Source: an uncultured Lactobacillus sp. (GTDB lineage Bacteria; Bacillota; Bacilli; Lactobacillales; Lactobacillaceae). From it: a stretch of 64,000 nt of DNA. Positions within the stretch are counted from its first letter, which is position 1. Each line of letters starts with the position of its first letter. The stretch spans positions 1 to 64,000 of the forward strand of contig NZ_CARBVX010000008.1 of assembly GCF_948948975.1 (NCBI RefSeq), given 5' to 3'. The notes beneath the pieces are model-generated. The model saw only the letters and a program-made list of their open reading frames with translations. It ran no database searches and was not told where the DNA came from. A program made the translations under genes and the position numbers. Shown here in pieces: positions 1 through 8,448 of this stretch.

Positions 1-32
1 ATAAGTAAGTGTAGAAATGAGGTAATTTTACT

Positions 33-602
33 ATGACAATGATCTCAGTTAATGAATTTAAAAATGGATTAACTATTGAATATAACAATGATTTATGGCG
101 TATTGTTGAATTCCAACATGTTAAGCCAGGTAAAGGTAGTGCCTTTGTTCGTTCAAAACTTAAGAGTTTAAGAACTGGCGCAGTTCAAGAATATACTTTC
201 CGTTCAACTGCTAAAGTAAATACTGCTGATATTCAAACTAAAGCAATGCAATACTTATACAATGATGGTACAAGTTTTGTATTCATGGATACTAATACTT
301 ATGAACAACTTGAAATTCCAGAAGCTCAAGTTGAAAGAGAATCCAAGTTCTTGAAAGAAAATATGGTAGTTAACGTTATTACTCATGAAGGTGAAACTTT
401 AGGTGTTGACTTACCAAATACAGTTGATCTTGAAGTTGCAGAAACTGAACCTAATATTAAGGGTGATACATCTTCCGGTGGTGGTAAGCCAGCAACTATG
501 GAAACTGGCCTAGTAGTTAACGTACCATTCTTTATTAATCAAGGTGATGTATTAACTATTAATACTGCTGATGGTACTTACGTTTCTCGTGCAAATAAAT
601 AG
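33..602 (+). CDS. efp: Elongation factor P
   Basis: EF-P binds between the ribosomal P and E sites and relieves stalling at consecutive prolines. The 189-residue product has the family's usual length, with a KOW-like N-terminal domain followed by two OB-type domains. The conserved loop KPGKGSAF (residues 31-38) carries the lysine (K34) that is modified post-translationally in relatives. A GAGG ribosome site lies about 10 bases before the ATG at 33; a second in-frame ATG at 39 is also possible. It is first in a run with the Asp23-family gene and nusB; its own promoter lies outside the window. Confidence 0.96.
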   Translation: MTMISVNEFKNGLTIEYNNDLWRIVEFQHVKPGKGSAFVRSKLKSLRTGAVQEYTFRSTAKVNTADIQTKAMQYLYNDGTSFVFMDTNTYEQLEIPEAQVERESKFLKENMVVNVITHEGETLGVDLPNTVDLEVAETEPNIKGDTSSGGGKPATMETGLVVNVPFFINQGDVLTINTADGTYVSRANK

Positions 603-619
603 TTTTTGAGGTAAAAAAT

Positions 620-1060
620 ATGGCTGATAATTCAACGATTCTTTTATCAAGCAATGACAAAGGCGATGAAACCCGAGTTGATCTTGGTGTTTTAGAGGTT
701 ATTCTAGGAATTGCTGCCAGAAAAGTCGATGGCGTCAGCGAAATGCGTGGGACGCTAAAAACTGGCATCGATACTCTTTTTGGTCGTTCTAACCAAGGTA
801 AAGGTGTTTCCCTAAGTGTTGAAGACGATAAGTTAACTGCTGATGTTTATACTTATCTTGACTACGGTGTAAATGTGCCAAAAGTATGCGTCCAACTGCA
901 AAAGAATCTAACTTTGCAATTGAAGCAAATGACAGATTTAGATTTAACTCAAATTAATGTTCATGTAGTTGGCTTGGTTTCAGAAGCAGACGAGACTGAA
1001 GTAAAAGCTGACACGGAAGCACTTTTCCCAGATGATAAAGAGGACGAGGCTAAAGACTAA
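620..1060 (+). CDS. Asp23/Gls24 family envelope stress protein (YqhY-like)
   Basis: Member of the Asp23/Gls24 (DUF322) family, small cytoplasmic proteins linked to cell-envelope homeostasis and, for B. subtilis YqhY, to lipid metabolism. The 146-residue product has the family core at about residues 17-115 (LGVLEVILGIAARKVDGV onward) and a strongly acidic C-terminal tail. A GAGG site lies 9 bases before the ATG. Its stop codon abuts nusB, so the two are translationally coupled. The efp-yqhY-nusB order matches other Firmicutes. A second paralogue is at 18761. The molecular activity of the family is not settled. Confidence 0.9.
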   Translation: MADNSTILLSSNDKGDETRVDLGVLEVILGIAARKVDGVSEMRGTLKTGIDTLFGRSNQGKGVSLSVEDDKLTADVYTYLDYGVNVPKVCVQLQKNLTLQLKQMTDLDLTQINVHVVGLVSEADETEVKADTEALFPDDKEDEAKD

Positions 1061-1462
1061 ATGACACAGCATGAGATGAGAAGAATTGCTATGCAAGCAA
1101 TTTATTTGGCTAACCAAGGTAAATTAACTGATGCAGAGGAAGTTTGTCAAAAGGCTTTAAAGGCTTTGGGATTGAAAGATTTTCCAAACTATTCTACAGA
1201 ATTAGTTAATGGTGTTTTAGCAAATAAAGAAGCACTTGATGAGCAATTAAGTAAATATTTAAAAAAGGGTTGGCGTCTTAATAGAATTAACGAAATTGAC
1301 TTGGCAATCCTTGAAGTAGCTCTTTATGAAATGCAAAATAGCAAAGTAATAGATCCGGTAGCTGCTTTAAATGAAGCGTTAAATTTATGTGATGAATTTA
1401 GCTCTAAGGAATCTAAAAAGTTTATTAATGGTCTCTTGGCCAATTTCATTAAGAAAGACTAA
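1061..1462 (+). CDS. nusB: Transcription antitermination protein NusB
   Basis: NusB with S10 (NusE) binds boxA RNA and supports antitermination, mainly on rRNA operons. The 133-residue all-helical protein has the typical C-terminal signature around LNRINEIDLAILEVALYEM and the NEALNLCDEF segment near residues 107-116. The ATG directly follows the stop of the Asp23-family gene. A strong hairpin with a T run follows 6 bases after the stop, which would let this short upstream segment be expressed above the downstream folD-recN genes. Confidence 0.95.
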   Translation: MTQHEMRRIAMQAIYLANQGKLTDAEEVCQKALKALGLKDFPNYSTELVNGVLANKEALDEQLSKYLKKGWRLNRINEIDLAILEVALYEMQNSKVIDPVAALNEALNLCDEFSSKESKKFINGLLANFIKKD

Positions 1463-1468
1463 CTAATG

Positions 1469-1495
1469 AGTCGGCTCGTTGAGCCGACTTTTTTT
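1469..1495 (+). terminator. Rho-independent terminator after nusB
   Basis: A perfect 9-bp stem (AGTCGGCTC with GAGCCGACT, loop GTT) is followed by seven T. It ends only about 3 bases before the ribosome site of folD, leaving no room for a promoter between them, so it probably acts as a partial terminator inside a longer transcript. Confidence 0.85.
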
Positions 1496-1508
1496 ATGAG
1501 GTGATTAA

Positions 1509-2357
1509 GTGAAAAAATTACTAGAAGGAAAAACTCCTGCAAATGAAATTAAAGAGAACTTGATAGAAGAAATAAAAAAATTAAAAAGCAACGGAATAAA
1601 TCCAACTTTATGCGTAATAGAAGTTGGAGACGATCCAGCAAGTAAAATTTATTTGCGAGTTAAAAGAAATTTAGCTAAAAAAGTAGGAATTAAGGAGATA
1701 GGATTGCATTTCCCTGCTAATACTTCTCAGGCTGAACTTCTAGAAAAAATTGAAGAACTTAATCAAAATCCAAGTATTAATGGGATAATGGTGCAATTAC
1801 CCGTTCCTCCTCAGATTGATCCAAGAGCTATTTTTGAAACAATTGCTCCAGAAAAAGATGCCGATGGATTTTCACCTCTTAACCTAGGGCGTCTATGGGA
1901 AGGACAGAGTGATGTAATACCTGCAACAGTTCGCAGTATTTTAACCTTAATTGATTATTATGGAATTGAAATGGCCGGTAAAAATACAGTCATTATTGGT
2001 CGTAGCGTAATTGTAGGAAAGCCCTTAGCTGCAGTTTTAGTTGGACGGGATGCAACTGTTACGATAGCTCATTCAAAAACAAAAAACTTAGCAGAGCTAA
2101 CTAAAAATGCCGATGTGATTATTTCAGATGTCGGTAAGGCACATTTAGTAACTGAGGATATGGTAAAAGAAGGAGCTGTCATAATCGATGTTGGGATGAA
2201 CCGTGAGAATGGTAAATTAATGGGGGATGTCGATTTCGATACGGTTGCTCCCAAAGCTAATGCAATTACACCGGTACCCGGAGGAGTAGGTCCCTTAACA
2301 GTTGCTAGTTTAATGAAACAAGCAGTAATTTTGACGAGGAAACAACATGGTAGATAA
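1509..2357 (+). CDS. folD: Bifunctional methylene-THF dehydrogenase / methenyl-THF cyclohydrolase
   Basis: FolD interconverts 5,10-methylene-THF and 10-formyl-THF in the cytosolic one-carbon pool. The 282-residue product has usual length. Y48 and K52 in the SKIYLRVKR segment match the catalytic tyrosine/lysine motif; VQLPVPP (about 96-102), the nucleotide-binding GRSVIVGKP (about 164-172) and the C-terminal PGGVGPLT motif are present. It starts with GTG preceded by GAGGTGA at 1498-1504. It overlaps xseA by 11 bases. The formyl group it supplies feeds Fmt, encoded at 11139. Confidence 0.96.
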   Translation: MKKLLEGKTPANEIKENLIEEIKKLKSNGINPTLCVIEVGDDPASKIYLRVKRNLAKKVGIKEIGLHFPANTSQAELLEKIEELNQNPSINGIMVQLPVPPQIDPRAIFETIAPEKDADGFSPLNLGRLWEGQSDVIPATVRSILTLIDYYGIEMAGKNTVIIGRSVIVGKPLAAVLVGRDATVTIAHSKTKNLAELTKNADVIISDVGKAHLVTEDMVKEGAVIIDVGMNRENGKLMGDVDFDTVAPKANAITPVPGGVGPLTVASLMKQAVILTRKQHGR

Positions 2358-3717
2358 TAAAGTTTATCTTTCTGTTAGTGATTTAAATTTTTATATTTCA
2401 CAAAAGTTTAAAAATGATCCCTATTTACATAAAGTGTTTTTACAGGGAGAGTTATCTAACTTTAGATTTAGAATGAATTCCCACCAGTATTTTTCATTAA
2501 AAGATGAAAAATCAAAAATTAATGTGGTGATGTTTCGCTCATTTTTTGAAAAATTAAAATTTAAGCCTGAAGAGGGAATGAAGGTTTATGTTAGTGGATA
2601 TGTAGATGTTTATGGACCGCAGGGATCTTACCAATTTTATGCTCAGACTATGGAGCCAGCAGGTTTAGGAGCTCTTTATGAGCAATTAAGACAATTGCAA
2701 GAAAAACTCGCAAAGGAAGGATTATTTAACGAAGAACATAAAAAGAAGATTCCCTTATTTCCAGATCGAATTGCAGTTGTAACTAGTGCTTCAGGAGCAG
2801 TAATTCATGATATTATGGTTACTGCTAATCGACGTTTCCCTCATGCTGAGATTGATTTGTATCCGGCTAAAGTTCAAGGAGATGAAGCAGCAGATACTAT
2901 TGTGGCTGCTTTACAGCAAGTCCAAGCTCAAGGCGAGAAATATGATGTTGTAATCATTGGTCGTGGAGGTGGATCATTAGAAGATCTGTGGCCATTTAAT
3001 GAAGAAAAAGTTGTGCGGCAGATTTATGCAATGCAAATGCCAGTGATCAGTTCAGTAGGACATGAAACTGATACGACTCTAGCTGATTTAGTAGCCGATG
3101 CTAGGGCAGCTACTCCAACGGCTGCAGGAGAATATGCAACGCCTAATTTAGCGGATGTATTAACGCAAATTGTTCAATTACGGGCAAGACTTTATGCTGC
3201 CGTTCAGGCCAATATTCATACAAAGCGTCAAATTTTAGATCGGTTAAAGAACGCACCAGTTTTACAAGAGCCAACTAGAATTTATGATCAACAAATTCAA
3301 CAAGTTGATATGCTCATCCATCGTCTTAATCAGGCAATGGACAATCGATTACAGCACGATGGATCTACATTACGTTTACTTCAAGAACGTCTTAAGGCAC
3401 TCAGTCCTAGCAGAAAATTAGAGCAACTTGAACGTGAACGAAATTTTTTAGTATCGAATTTGTTTTCAACTATGAATAACTATCTTAAAGATCAAAGAAA
3501 TAGATTAAATCGAGCTATGCAACAATTAGATGATATTAGTCCGTTGAAAACAATTAGTCGAGGATACGTTTATACAACTGATCAAGAAGGAAATACAGTT
3601 ACTTCAGTTGACCAGCTAAAAATTGATGAGAAGTTAAGGTTACATTTCAAAGATGGTCAAGTACAAGTAAATGTAGAAAATATTCGGAGAGAAAAAAATG
3701 GCAATCAAGAAAAATAA
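2347..3717 (+). CDS. xseA: Exodeoxyribonuclease VII large subunit
   Basis: Catalytic subunit of exonuclease VII, which degrades single-stranded DNA from both ends in repair. An OB-fold DNA-binding domain occupies about residues 1-105. The catalytic domain follows, with the conserved GRGGGSLEDLWPFN motif (about 213-226) and the downstream SSVGHETDTTLAD segment. The C-terminal third is helical/coiled coil. Length (456 residues) is normal. The gene overlaps folD by 11 bases and xseB by 20 bases, indicating tight coupling; the ribosome site GAGG lies inside the end of folD. Confidence 0.95.
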   Translation: MVDNKVYLSVSDLNFYISQKFKNDPYLHKVFLQGELSNFRFRMNSHQYFSLKDEKSKINVVMFRSFFEKLKFKPEEGMKVYVSGYVDVYGPQGSYQFYAQTMEPAGLGALYEQLRQLQEKLAKEGLFNEEHKKKIPLFPDRIAVVTSASGAVIHDIMVTANRRFPHAEIDLYPAKVQGDEAADTIVAALQQVQAQGEKYDVVIIGRGGGSLEDLWPFNEEKVVRQIYAMQMPVISSVGHETDTTLADLVADARAATPTAAGEYATPNLADVLTQIVQLRARLYAAVQANIHTKRQILDRLKNAPVLQEPTRIYDQQIQQVDMLIHRLNQAMDNRLQHDGSTLRLLQERLKALSPSRKLEQLERERNFLVSNLFSTMNNYLKDQRNRLNRAMQQLDDISPLKTISRGYVYTTDQEGNTVTSVDQLKIDEKLRLHFKDGQVQVNVENIRREKNGNQEK

Positions 3718-3943
3718 TTTTGAAGAACAGTTAAATGAATTACAAGAAATAGTTAATAAGCTTGAAAGTGGTAATGTTCCTCTTGAAGATGCTTTAAGTG
3801 AATTTCAAGCAGGAGTTAAATTAAGCCGAGAATTAGAAAAAAAGCTAAATGACGCTGAACAAACTGTTGCCAAATTAGTAGATAAAGATGGAAACGAAAA
3901 GACATTAGATCCCCAAAATGCGTCTGCTCCTGAGGAAGAATAA
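3698..3943 (+). CDS. xseB: Exodeoxyribonuclease VII small subunit
   Basis: Small helical subunit that binds XseA to form active exonuclease VII. The 81-residue protein shows the family pattern FEEQLNELQEIVNKLESGNVPLEDAL followed by an amphipathic helix and a charged, disordered tail. Ribosome site GGAGAG lies within xseA and the reading frames overlap by 20 bases, as is usual for the pair. The ispA start directly follows the stop. Confidence 0.94.
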   Translation: MAIKKNNFEEQLNELQEIVNKLESGNVPLEDALSEFQAGVKLSRELEKKLNDAEQTVAKLVDKDGNEKTLDPQNASAPEEE

Positions 3944-4810
3944 ATGAAGTTAAAAGATTTTCAAGAAAAATATACACCTCAAATTGACAATTTTTTAAAA
4001 GAACATCTAGTTACTGAAGTTGATAATCCGACTTTTAGTAGAATTATGTCCTATTCAGTAATGGCTGGAGGTAAGCGACTACGTCCTTTACTTTTCTTAG
4101 CAACTCTTGAAACACTAAATCATAAAATTGAAGAGCCAGAATTAAGAATTGCTTGTGGAATTGAATTAATTCATACTTACTCTCTAATTCATGATGATTT
4201 ACCTGCAATGGATAATGACGATTATCGTCGCGGAAAACTTACTTCTCATAAAAGATGGGGAGAAGCAGAAGCAATACTAGCAGGAGATGCGTTACTTCCT
4301 TTGGGAATTCAATGGATCACTGAAGGAAGCAATTCAGCCGCCTTAGCAATTATTATTTCTCAAGCTGTAGGACCAAATGGGATGGTAGGTGGTCAATATC
4401 TTGATATTGATACAACTAATAACGATTCAGCTAAAGAAAATGCTAAGATGATTGATCAGATGGAGTGGTTGAAAACAGGCTGCCTAATTGAAGCAAGTGT
4501 TAAAATGGCTGCAATTTATGCTGGTGCAGGTGATTCTGAGCTTAATAGACTAGATAACTTCAGCAAGCGTTTTGGCAGATCTTATCAAATCTATGACGAT
4601 TTAGTAGATGTAGTAGAGACAGCAACTGAAGCAGGAAAAGCTACTCATAAGGATGCAACAGAAGGTAAGAATAATACTTTAACTTTGCTTGGAATTGAAG
4701 CTAGTCGTAAACAACTTTTAGAATTGATTGCATCAGGAAAAAAAGCTGTAGAAATTTTTGAACAGCCTTTATTAGGTGAATTTTTTAATTTGTATCAGAA
4801 GGTATTATAG
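3944..4810 (+). CDS. ispA: Short-chain polyprenyl (farnesyl) diphosphate synthase
   Basis: Condenses IPP with DMAPP/GPP to give farnesyl diphosphate, the primer that UppS (at 56672) extends to undecaprenyl diphosphate. The 288-residue protein has the first aspartate-rich motif in HDDLPAMDNDD (about residues 84-94), the two-residue insertion typical of bacterial FPP synthases, and a second motif YDDLVD (about 217-222). The GGKRLRP substrate-binding segment is near residue 43. In Bacillus dxs follows ispA; here it does not, consistent with IPP coming from the mevalonate route. Exact product length is inferred. Confidence 0.93.
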   Translation: MKLKDFQEKYTPQIDNFLKEHLVTEVDNPTFSRIMSYSVMAGGKRLRPLLFLATLETLNHKIEEPELRIACGIELIHTYSLIHDDLPAMDNDDYRRGKLTSHKRWGEAEAILAGDALLPLGIQWITEGSNSAALAIIISQAVGPNGMVGGQYLDIDTTNNDSAKENAKMIDQMEWLKTGCLIEASVKMAAIYAGAGDSELNRLDNFSKRFGRSYQIYDDLVDVVETATEAGKATHKDATEGKNNTLTLLGIEASRKQLLELIASGKKAVEIFEQPLLGEFFNLYQKVL

Positions 4811-4813
4811 TAA

Positions 4814-5626
4814 ATGTCTAAAAAGCGTGCAGATGTATTATTGTTTGAACAAGGTTTTTTTAATTCTCGCAGTCAAGCTCAAAGAGCTATCATGGCTGGG
4901 TTAGTTAATGACCATAATCATCAAAGAATTGATAAAAGTGGAGAAAAATTTCCGGAAGATGAAGTTTTTCATATAAAAGATGATGGTAAAAAATATGTTT
5001 CCCGCGGGGGATTCAAATTAGAAAAAGCCCTTCAAGTATTTAATATTGATTTAAAGGGAAAAATTTGCCTGGATATTGGAGCATCCACTGGTGGTTTTAC
5101 CGATGTTGCCTTACAAAATGGGGCTAAGTTAGTCTATGCCTTAGATGTAGGATATAATCAACTGGCTTGGAAGTTACGAGATAATCCTCAAGTTGTAGTA
5201 ATGGAAAAACAGAATTTTCGTTACAGTAAGCCAGTCGACTTCACTGATGGATTGCCTGATTTTGCAATGACAGATGTTTCCTTTATCTCGTTAGATTTAA
5301 TTATGCCGCCAATGTATGAAATTTTAAAAGATAAATGCGATGCAGTGTGTTTAATTAAGCCACAATTTGAAGCAGGTCCTGAGAATGTAGGTAAGCATGG
5401 GATTGTTCATAATCATGAAGTTCATGCAAATGTTATTAAACATACCATGGAAGTTGCTCAAAAAATAGGGTTTAACATTTTGGGAGTAGACTATTCACCA
5501 ATTAAAGGTGGTAAAGGAAATATTGAATTTCTTATTCATTTAGGAAAAGACGTAGCAAATCCAGGTCAAGACTTATGGAAAGGGAATCCTTCCGATGTAG
5601 TTCAACGTGCAGTTAGTGGCCTCTAG
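4814..5626 (+). CDS. tlyA: TlyA family rRNA 2'-O-methyltransferase
   Basis: TlyA/YqxC-type proteins join an S4 RNA-binding domain (residues about 3-65, RADVLLFEQGFFNSRSQAQRAI) to an FtsJ-like Rossmann methyltransferase with the SAM motif LDIGASTGGFTD (about 86-97). Characterised members methylate cytidine 2'-OH in 16S and 23S rRNA; haemolysin activity is also reported. The 270-residue length is normal. It lies 3 bases after ispA and abuts recN. The argR gene that sits between tlyA and recN in many Firmicutes is missing here. Confidence 0.92.
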   Translation: MSKKRADVLLFEQGFFNSRSQAQRAIMAGLVNDHNHQRIDKSGEKFPEDEVFHIKDDGKKYVSRGGFKLEKALQVFNIDLKGKICLDIGASTGGFTDVALQNGAKLVYALDVGYNQLAWKLRDNPQVVVMEKQNFRYSKPVDFTDGLPDFAMTDVSFISLDLIMPPMYEILKDKCDAVCLIKPQFEAGPENVGKHGIVHNHEVHANVIKHTMEVAQKIGFNILGVDYSPIKGGKGNIEFLIHLGKDVANPGQDLWKGNPSDVVQRAVSGL

Positions 5627-5635
5627 GTGAGAAAA

Positions 5636-7315
5636 ATGTTAGTTGAATTAGATATTAAAAACTTTGCAATCATTAAAACTCTAAAAGTTCGCTTTCAAGA
5701 AAAAATGACTGTGCTAATTGGAGAAACTGGCGCCGGTAAATCAATTATTATTGATGCTGTTTCCTTATTACTTGGAAGTCGTGCACAAAGTGAAATGATT
5801 CGCTCGGGTGAAGAGAAGGCTGTCATCACGGGTTTATTTGTGTTAAGCGAACAAAAGGATCTTATTGAAAATTTATGTGAAAAATATGGCCTGCCTTTTG
5901 AAGATGATCAGCTAATAATTAGCCGAGAATTAACACATAAGGGAAGAAATGTAGTTAGAATTAATGGACAGCTGACTACAATCAATGTTTTACGTGAAAT
6001 TGGACGAAATTTAGTTGATATTCATGGTCAAAACGATCAACAAATTTTGATGGATCAAGATCGACAAATAGATTTGATTGATAATTATGCAGAGCCTGAA
6101 TTTAAGAAAGAATTGCACAGCTATAAAGTTGACTTTGAGAAATGGCGCCATCTTACTTCTCAACTACGAAAGTTAAGAGAAGATGCTCAAGAAATTGCTC
6201 AAAAACAGGATATTTTGGAATTTCAAAATAATGAACTAGAAAGTGCTGATTTAAACGATCCAAATGAAGATGAGAAACTAGAAGAAGAATTTAATGAGCT
6301 CAATAACTATCAAAAAATTGCAGATACAGCCAATTATTTTATGCAATTATACGATGATGATGAGCATGGACTAGCTACTTTACTTGGGGATGCACAAAAT
6401 GCTGCCGAAGATTTGAGTAATTATGGTAAAAAATTTGAAAATTTTGCTACCAGTCTTAATGATGGTATTTATTCTCTAAATGATGCTCGTAGTGAACTAT
6501 CTACTTTAATGGATCAAATGGACTTTGACGAAGAGCGGTATCAATATGTTTCTAGCCGCCTAGATACATTGAATACTTTGAAGAAAAAATATGGCCCAAC
6601 TTTAGAGGATGTTTTTAAATTCGCTCAAAAGGTTAAAAGTGAACTAAATAAGTTTGAAACTGGAGATTTAGACGAAGAAAAAATCCAAAAAGAACTCGCA
6701 ATCGTTGAAAAAAGTCTTAGTCAAAAAGCCCAAAACTTACATGAACAGAGAGAAAACATTGCTCGCGATCTTGAAGAAAAAATAAAAAAAGAATTAGCTG
6801 ATCTATATATGGAAAAAGCACGCTTTTCTATTAGAATTAATGAGACTAATTCATTTACAAAACTTGGAACTGATGAAGTTATCTTTATGATTGCGCCTAA
6901 TCCTGGTGAAGCTTTGATGCCATTAGTCAAAATAGTATCTGGCGGAGAACAATCACGTTTAATTTTGGCATTAAAAGCAATCTTTAGTCGTGTGGAACCA
7001 GTTGGAACCATGATTTTTGATGAAATTGATACTGGGGTTTCAGGCCGAGTTTCAGCAGCAATTGGTAAAAAGATGCATGCAATCGGCCAAGAAAAACAAG
7101 TTATTACAATTACTCACTCCCCTCAAGTGGCTGCTGCTGGAGATCAACGTTATTCAGTTGTAAAGCAAGTTAAAGATGGAGCTACTTATACTCAAGTAGG
7201 TCCTCTTACGCAAGAAGAAGCAATTACTGCAATTGCTCAGATGATGGCAGGCTCTGATGTAACAGATGCTGCTAAGAGAAATGCAGCTGACTTAATGGAA
7301 AGTTTTAAAGAATAA
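5636..7315 (+). CDS. recN: DNA repair protein RecN
   Basis: SMC-like ATPase that gathers and holds broken DNA ends in double-strand-break repair. The Walker A motif GETGAGKS is near residue 30, followed by long coiled-coil arms (about 150-380), a C-terminal signature VSGGEQSRL and Walker B TMIFDEIDTGVSG. I chose the ATG at 5636 because AGGTGA sits 5 bases before it; an in-frame GTG at 5627 has no ribosome site. About 559 residues, normal for RecN. It ends the efp-recN gene run and is followed by a strong terminator. No LexA box lies directly before it. Confidence 0.95.
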   Translation: MLVELDIKNFAIIKTLKVRFQEKMTVLIGETGAGKSIIIDAVSLLLGSRAQSEMIRSGEEKAVITGLFVLSEQKDLIENLCEKYGLPFEDDQLIISRELTHKGRNVVRINGQLTTINVLREIGRNLVDIHGQNDQQILMDQDRQIDLIDNYAEPEFKKELHSYKVDFEKWRHLTSQLRKLREDAQEIAQKQDILEFQNNELESADLNDPNEDEKLEEEFNELNNYQKIADTANYFMQLYDDDEHGLATLLGDAQNAAEDLSNYGKKFENFATSLNDGIYSLNDARSELSTLMDQMDFDEERYQYVSSRLDTLNTLKKKYGPTLEDVFKFAQKVKSELNKFETGDLDEEKIQKELAIVEKSLSQKAQNLHEQRENIARDLEEKIKKELADLYMEKARFSIRINETNSFTKLGTDEVIFMIAPNPGEALMPLVKIVSGGEQSRLILALKAIFSRVEPVGTMIFDEIDTGVSGRVSAAIGKKMHAIGQEKQVITITHSPQVAAAGDQRYSVVKQVKDGATYTQVGPLTQEEAITAIAQMMAGSDVTDAAKRNAADLMESFKE

Positions 7316-7320
7316 AATAA

Positions 7321-7377
7321 AAAGGACTTCTCAGTTTAAAGTGAAAATTACATTTGTACTGAAAAGTCCTTTATTTT
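7321..7377. terminator. Bidirectional terminator between recN and the small minus-strand gene
   Basis: AAAGGACTT plus TCAGT (7321-7335) pairs with ACTGA plus AAGTCCTTT (7358-7372), with one unpaired base on each arm and a 22-base loop. T-rich sequence follows on the + strand and A-rich sequence precedes it, so it can serve recN and the convergent gene ending at 7377. Confidence 0.8.
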
Positions 7378-7670
7378 TATGCTGTTTCGACGTTAAAAAT
7401 CTCGTTTAAATCGATTATTCTAATTATATTATTGTCATAGCTATCTAGTACGAAGCGCCCAGCAGAAGTTCTTTTTATTAGCTGACCAATCTCAGTGCAT
7501 CCATTTTGATAGGTCAGTAATATATATTCTTTATGAAAAAGTGCATGCTCTAAAATTCTAATAATTTTACTTGGATCTTGTGCAAAAGTAGTAAGCTTAT
7601 TAATATTATAATTAAAGAAGTAATTATAAATTTGTTTACTATAATTATTAAGCGACTTTAATAAATTCAT
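7377..7670 (-). CDS. Small hypothetical protein with a LexA-type controlled promoter
   Basis: 97-residue protein I do not recognise with certainty. The N-terminal part (1-35) is rich in Asn, Tyr and Ile. The C-terminal part (about 36-97) has an alternating hydrophobic pattern with YQNGCTEIGQLIK and IIRIIDLNEIFNVE, which loosely recalls the beta-rich YolD-like fold; that is only a resemblance. No signal peptide or membrane helix is evident. The ATG is preceded by AGAGG. It is more AT-rich than its neighbours. The promoter holds two near-consensus SOS boxes, so induction by DNA damage is expected. Function unknown. Confidence 0.75.
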   Translation of the reverse strand: MNLLKSLNNYSKQIYNYFFNYNINKLTTFAQDPSKIIRILEHALFHKEYILLTYQNGCTEIGQLIKRTSAGRFVLDSYDNNIIRIIDLNEIFNVETA

Positions 7671-7691
7671 ATCTCATTCCTCTATACATCC

Positions 7692-7705
7692 CGAACTTGC
7701 GTTTG
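7692..7705. promoter_or_regulatory. LexA/DinR-type SOS box (proximal)
   Basis: CGAACTTGCGTTTG fits the Bacillus DinR consensus CGAACRNRYGTTYC at 12 of 14 positions. It overlaps the predicted transcription start of the minus-strand gene at 7377-7670, where repressor binding would block initiation. Confidence 0.75.
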
Positions 7706-7713
7706 CACTATGT

Positions 7714-7742
7714 ATTATACGAACAAATGTTTTTGATTGCAA
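7714..7742 (-). promoter_or_regulatory. Sigma-A promoter of the small minus-strand gene
   Basis: On the minus strand, TTGCAA (7742-7737) and a perfect TATAAT (7719-7714) are separated by exactly 17 bases. One SOS box fills the spacer and another covers the start site. Confidence 0.8.
7720..7733. promoter_or_regulatory. LexA/DinR-type SOS box (distal)
   Basis: CGAACAAATGTTTT matches CGAACRNRYGTTYC at 13 of 14 positions. It lies between the -35 and -10 elements of the minus-strand promoter and 28 bases from the second box. LexA itself is encoded at 45328-45951. Confidence 0.8.
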
Positions 7743-7830
7743 GTGGAATTTATATCTCTTTGCGAAACTCTTGAAATTACTCGTTTTTTAGTGCAATATA
7801 TTCTTGTTACTATAATTTTTAGGAGCGAAA

Positions 7831-8445
7831 ATGGCACATCAAGGTTTATTATTAGTTTTATCTGGTCCTTCTGGCGTTGGTAAGGGGACCGTTAAAAGTG
7901 CAATGGTGAAGCAAAAAGCTTTTTCATTTGAATATTCTGTTTCAATGACTACTCGTAAGCCTCGTCCAGGCGAAGTTAATGGGAAGGATTATTATTTTGT
8001 TTCAGAGGATCGTTTTCAAGAAGCAATTAAAGGTAACGAGCTTTTGGAATATAATGAATACGTAGGCAACCATTATGGTACTCCACTTGCACCAGTGCAA
8101 AAGATGCTCAATGAAGGTAAAGATGTTTTACTTGAAATTGATGTCAATGGAGCAAAACAGGTTCGCAAGTTAATGCCAGATGGTGTCTTTATCTTTTTGA
8201 CACCACCAGATTTGCACGAATTAAAACATCGAATTGTTAATCGCGGAACTGATTCTGACAAGGTAATTGCTATGAGAATGGAACAGGCACGTAAAGAAAT
8301 TTTAATGATGGAAGATTATGATTATGCTGTAGTTAACGATACTGTTGCTAATGCTGTTGATCATATTAAGTCTATTGTTGAAGCTGAACACGTGCGTGTG
8401 CCGCGAGTAATTAATGATTATAGAAATATGGTTAAGGAGGATTAA
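7831..8445 (+). CDS. gmk: Guanylate kinase
   Basis: Phosphorylates GMP to GDP with ATP in purine nucleotide supply. The P-loop GPSGVGKGT is at residues 11-19; the GMP-binding segment includes the SMTTRKPRPGE stretch (about 36-46) and the YNEYVGNHYGTP region, and the lid follows near residue 130. 204 residues is normal. AGGAG precedes the ATG by 5 bases. A possible -10 (TATAAT at 7811-7816) is very close to the ribosome site, so the true promoter may be further upstream. It is co-directional with rpoZ, 3 bases on. Confidence 0.96.
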   Translation: MAHQGLLLVLSGPSGVGKGTVKSAMVKQKAFSFEYSVSMTTRKPRPGEVNGKDYYFVSEDRFQEAIKGNELLEYNEYVGNHYGTPLAPVQKMLNEGKDVLLEIDVNGAKQVRKLMPDGVFIFLTPPDLHELKHRIVNRGTDSDKVIAMRMEQARKEILMMEDYDYAVVNDTVANAVDHIKSIVEAEHVRVPRVINDYRNMVKED

Positions 8446-8448
8446 CAG

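Noticed and set aside
559-768. Minus-strand open frame opposite the efp end and Asp23-family start
   Set aside because: Antisense of two well-supported genes; no ribosome site and no family pattern.
6721-7011. Minus-strand open frame inside recN
   Set aside because: Shadow of the conserved RecN ATPase region.
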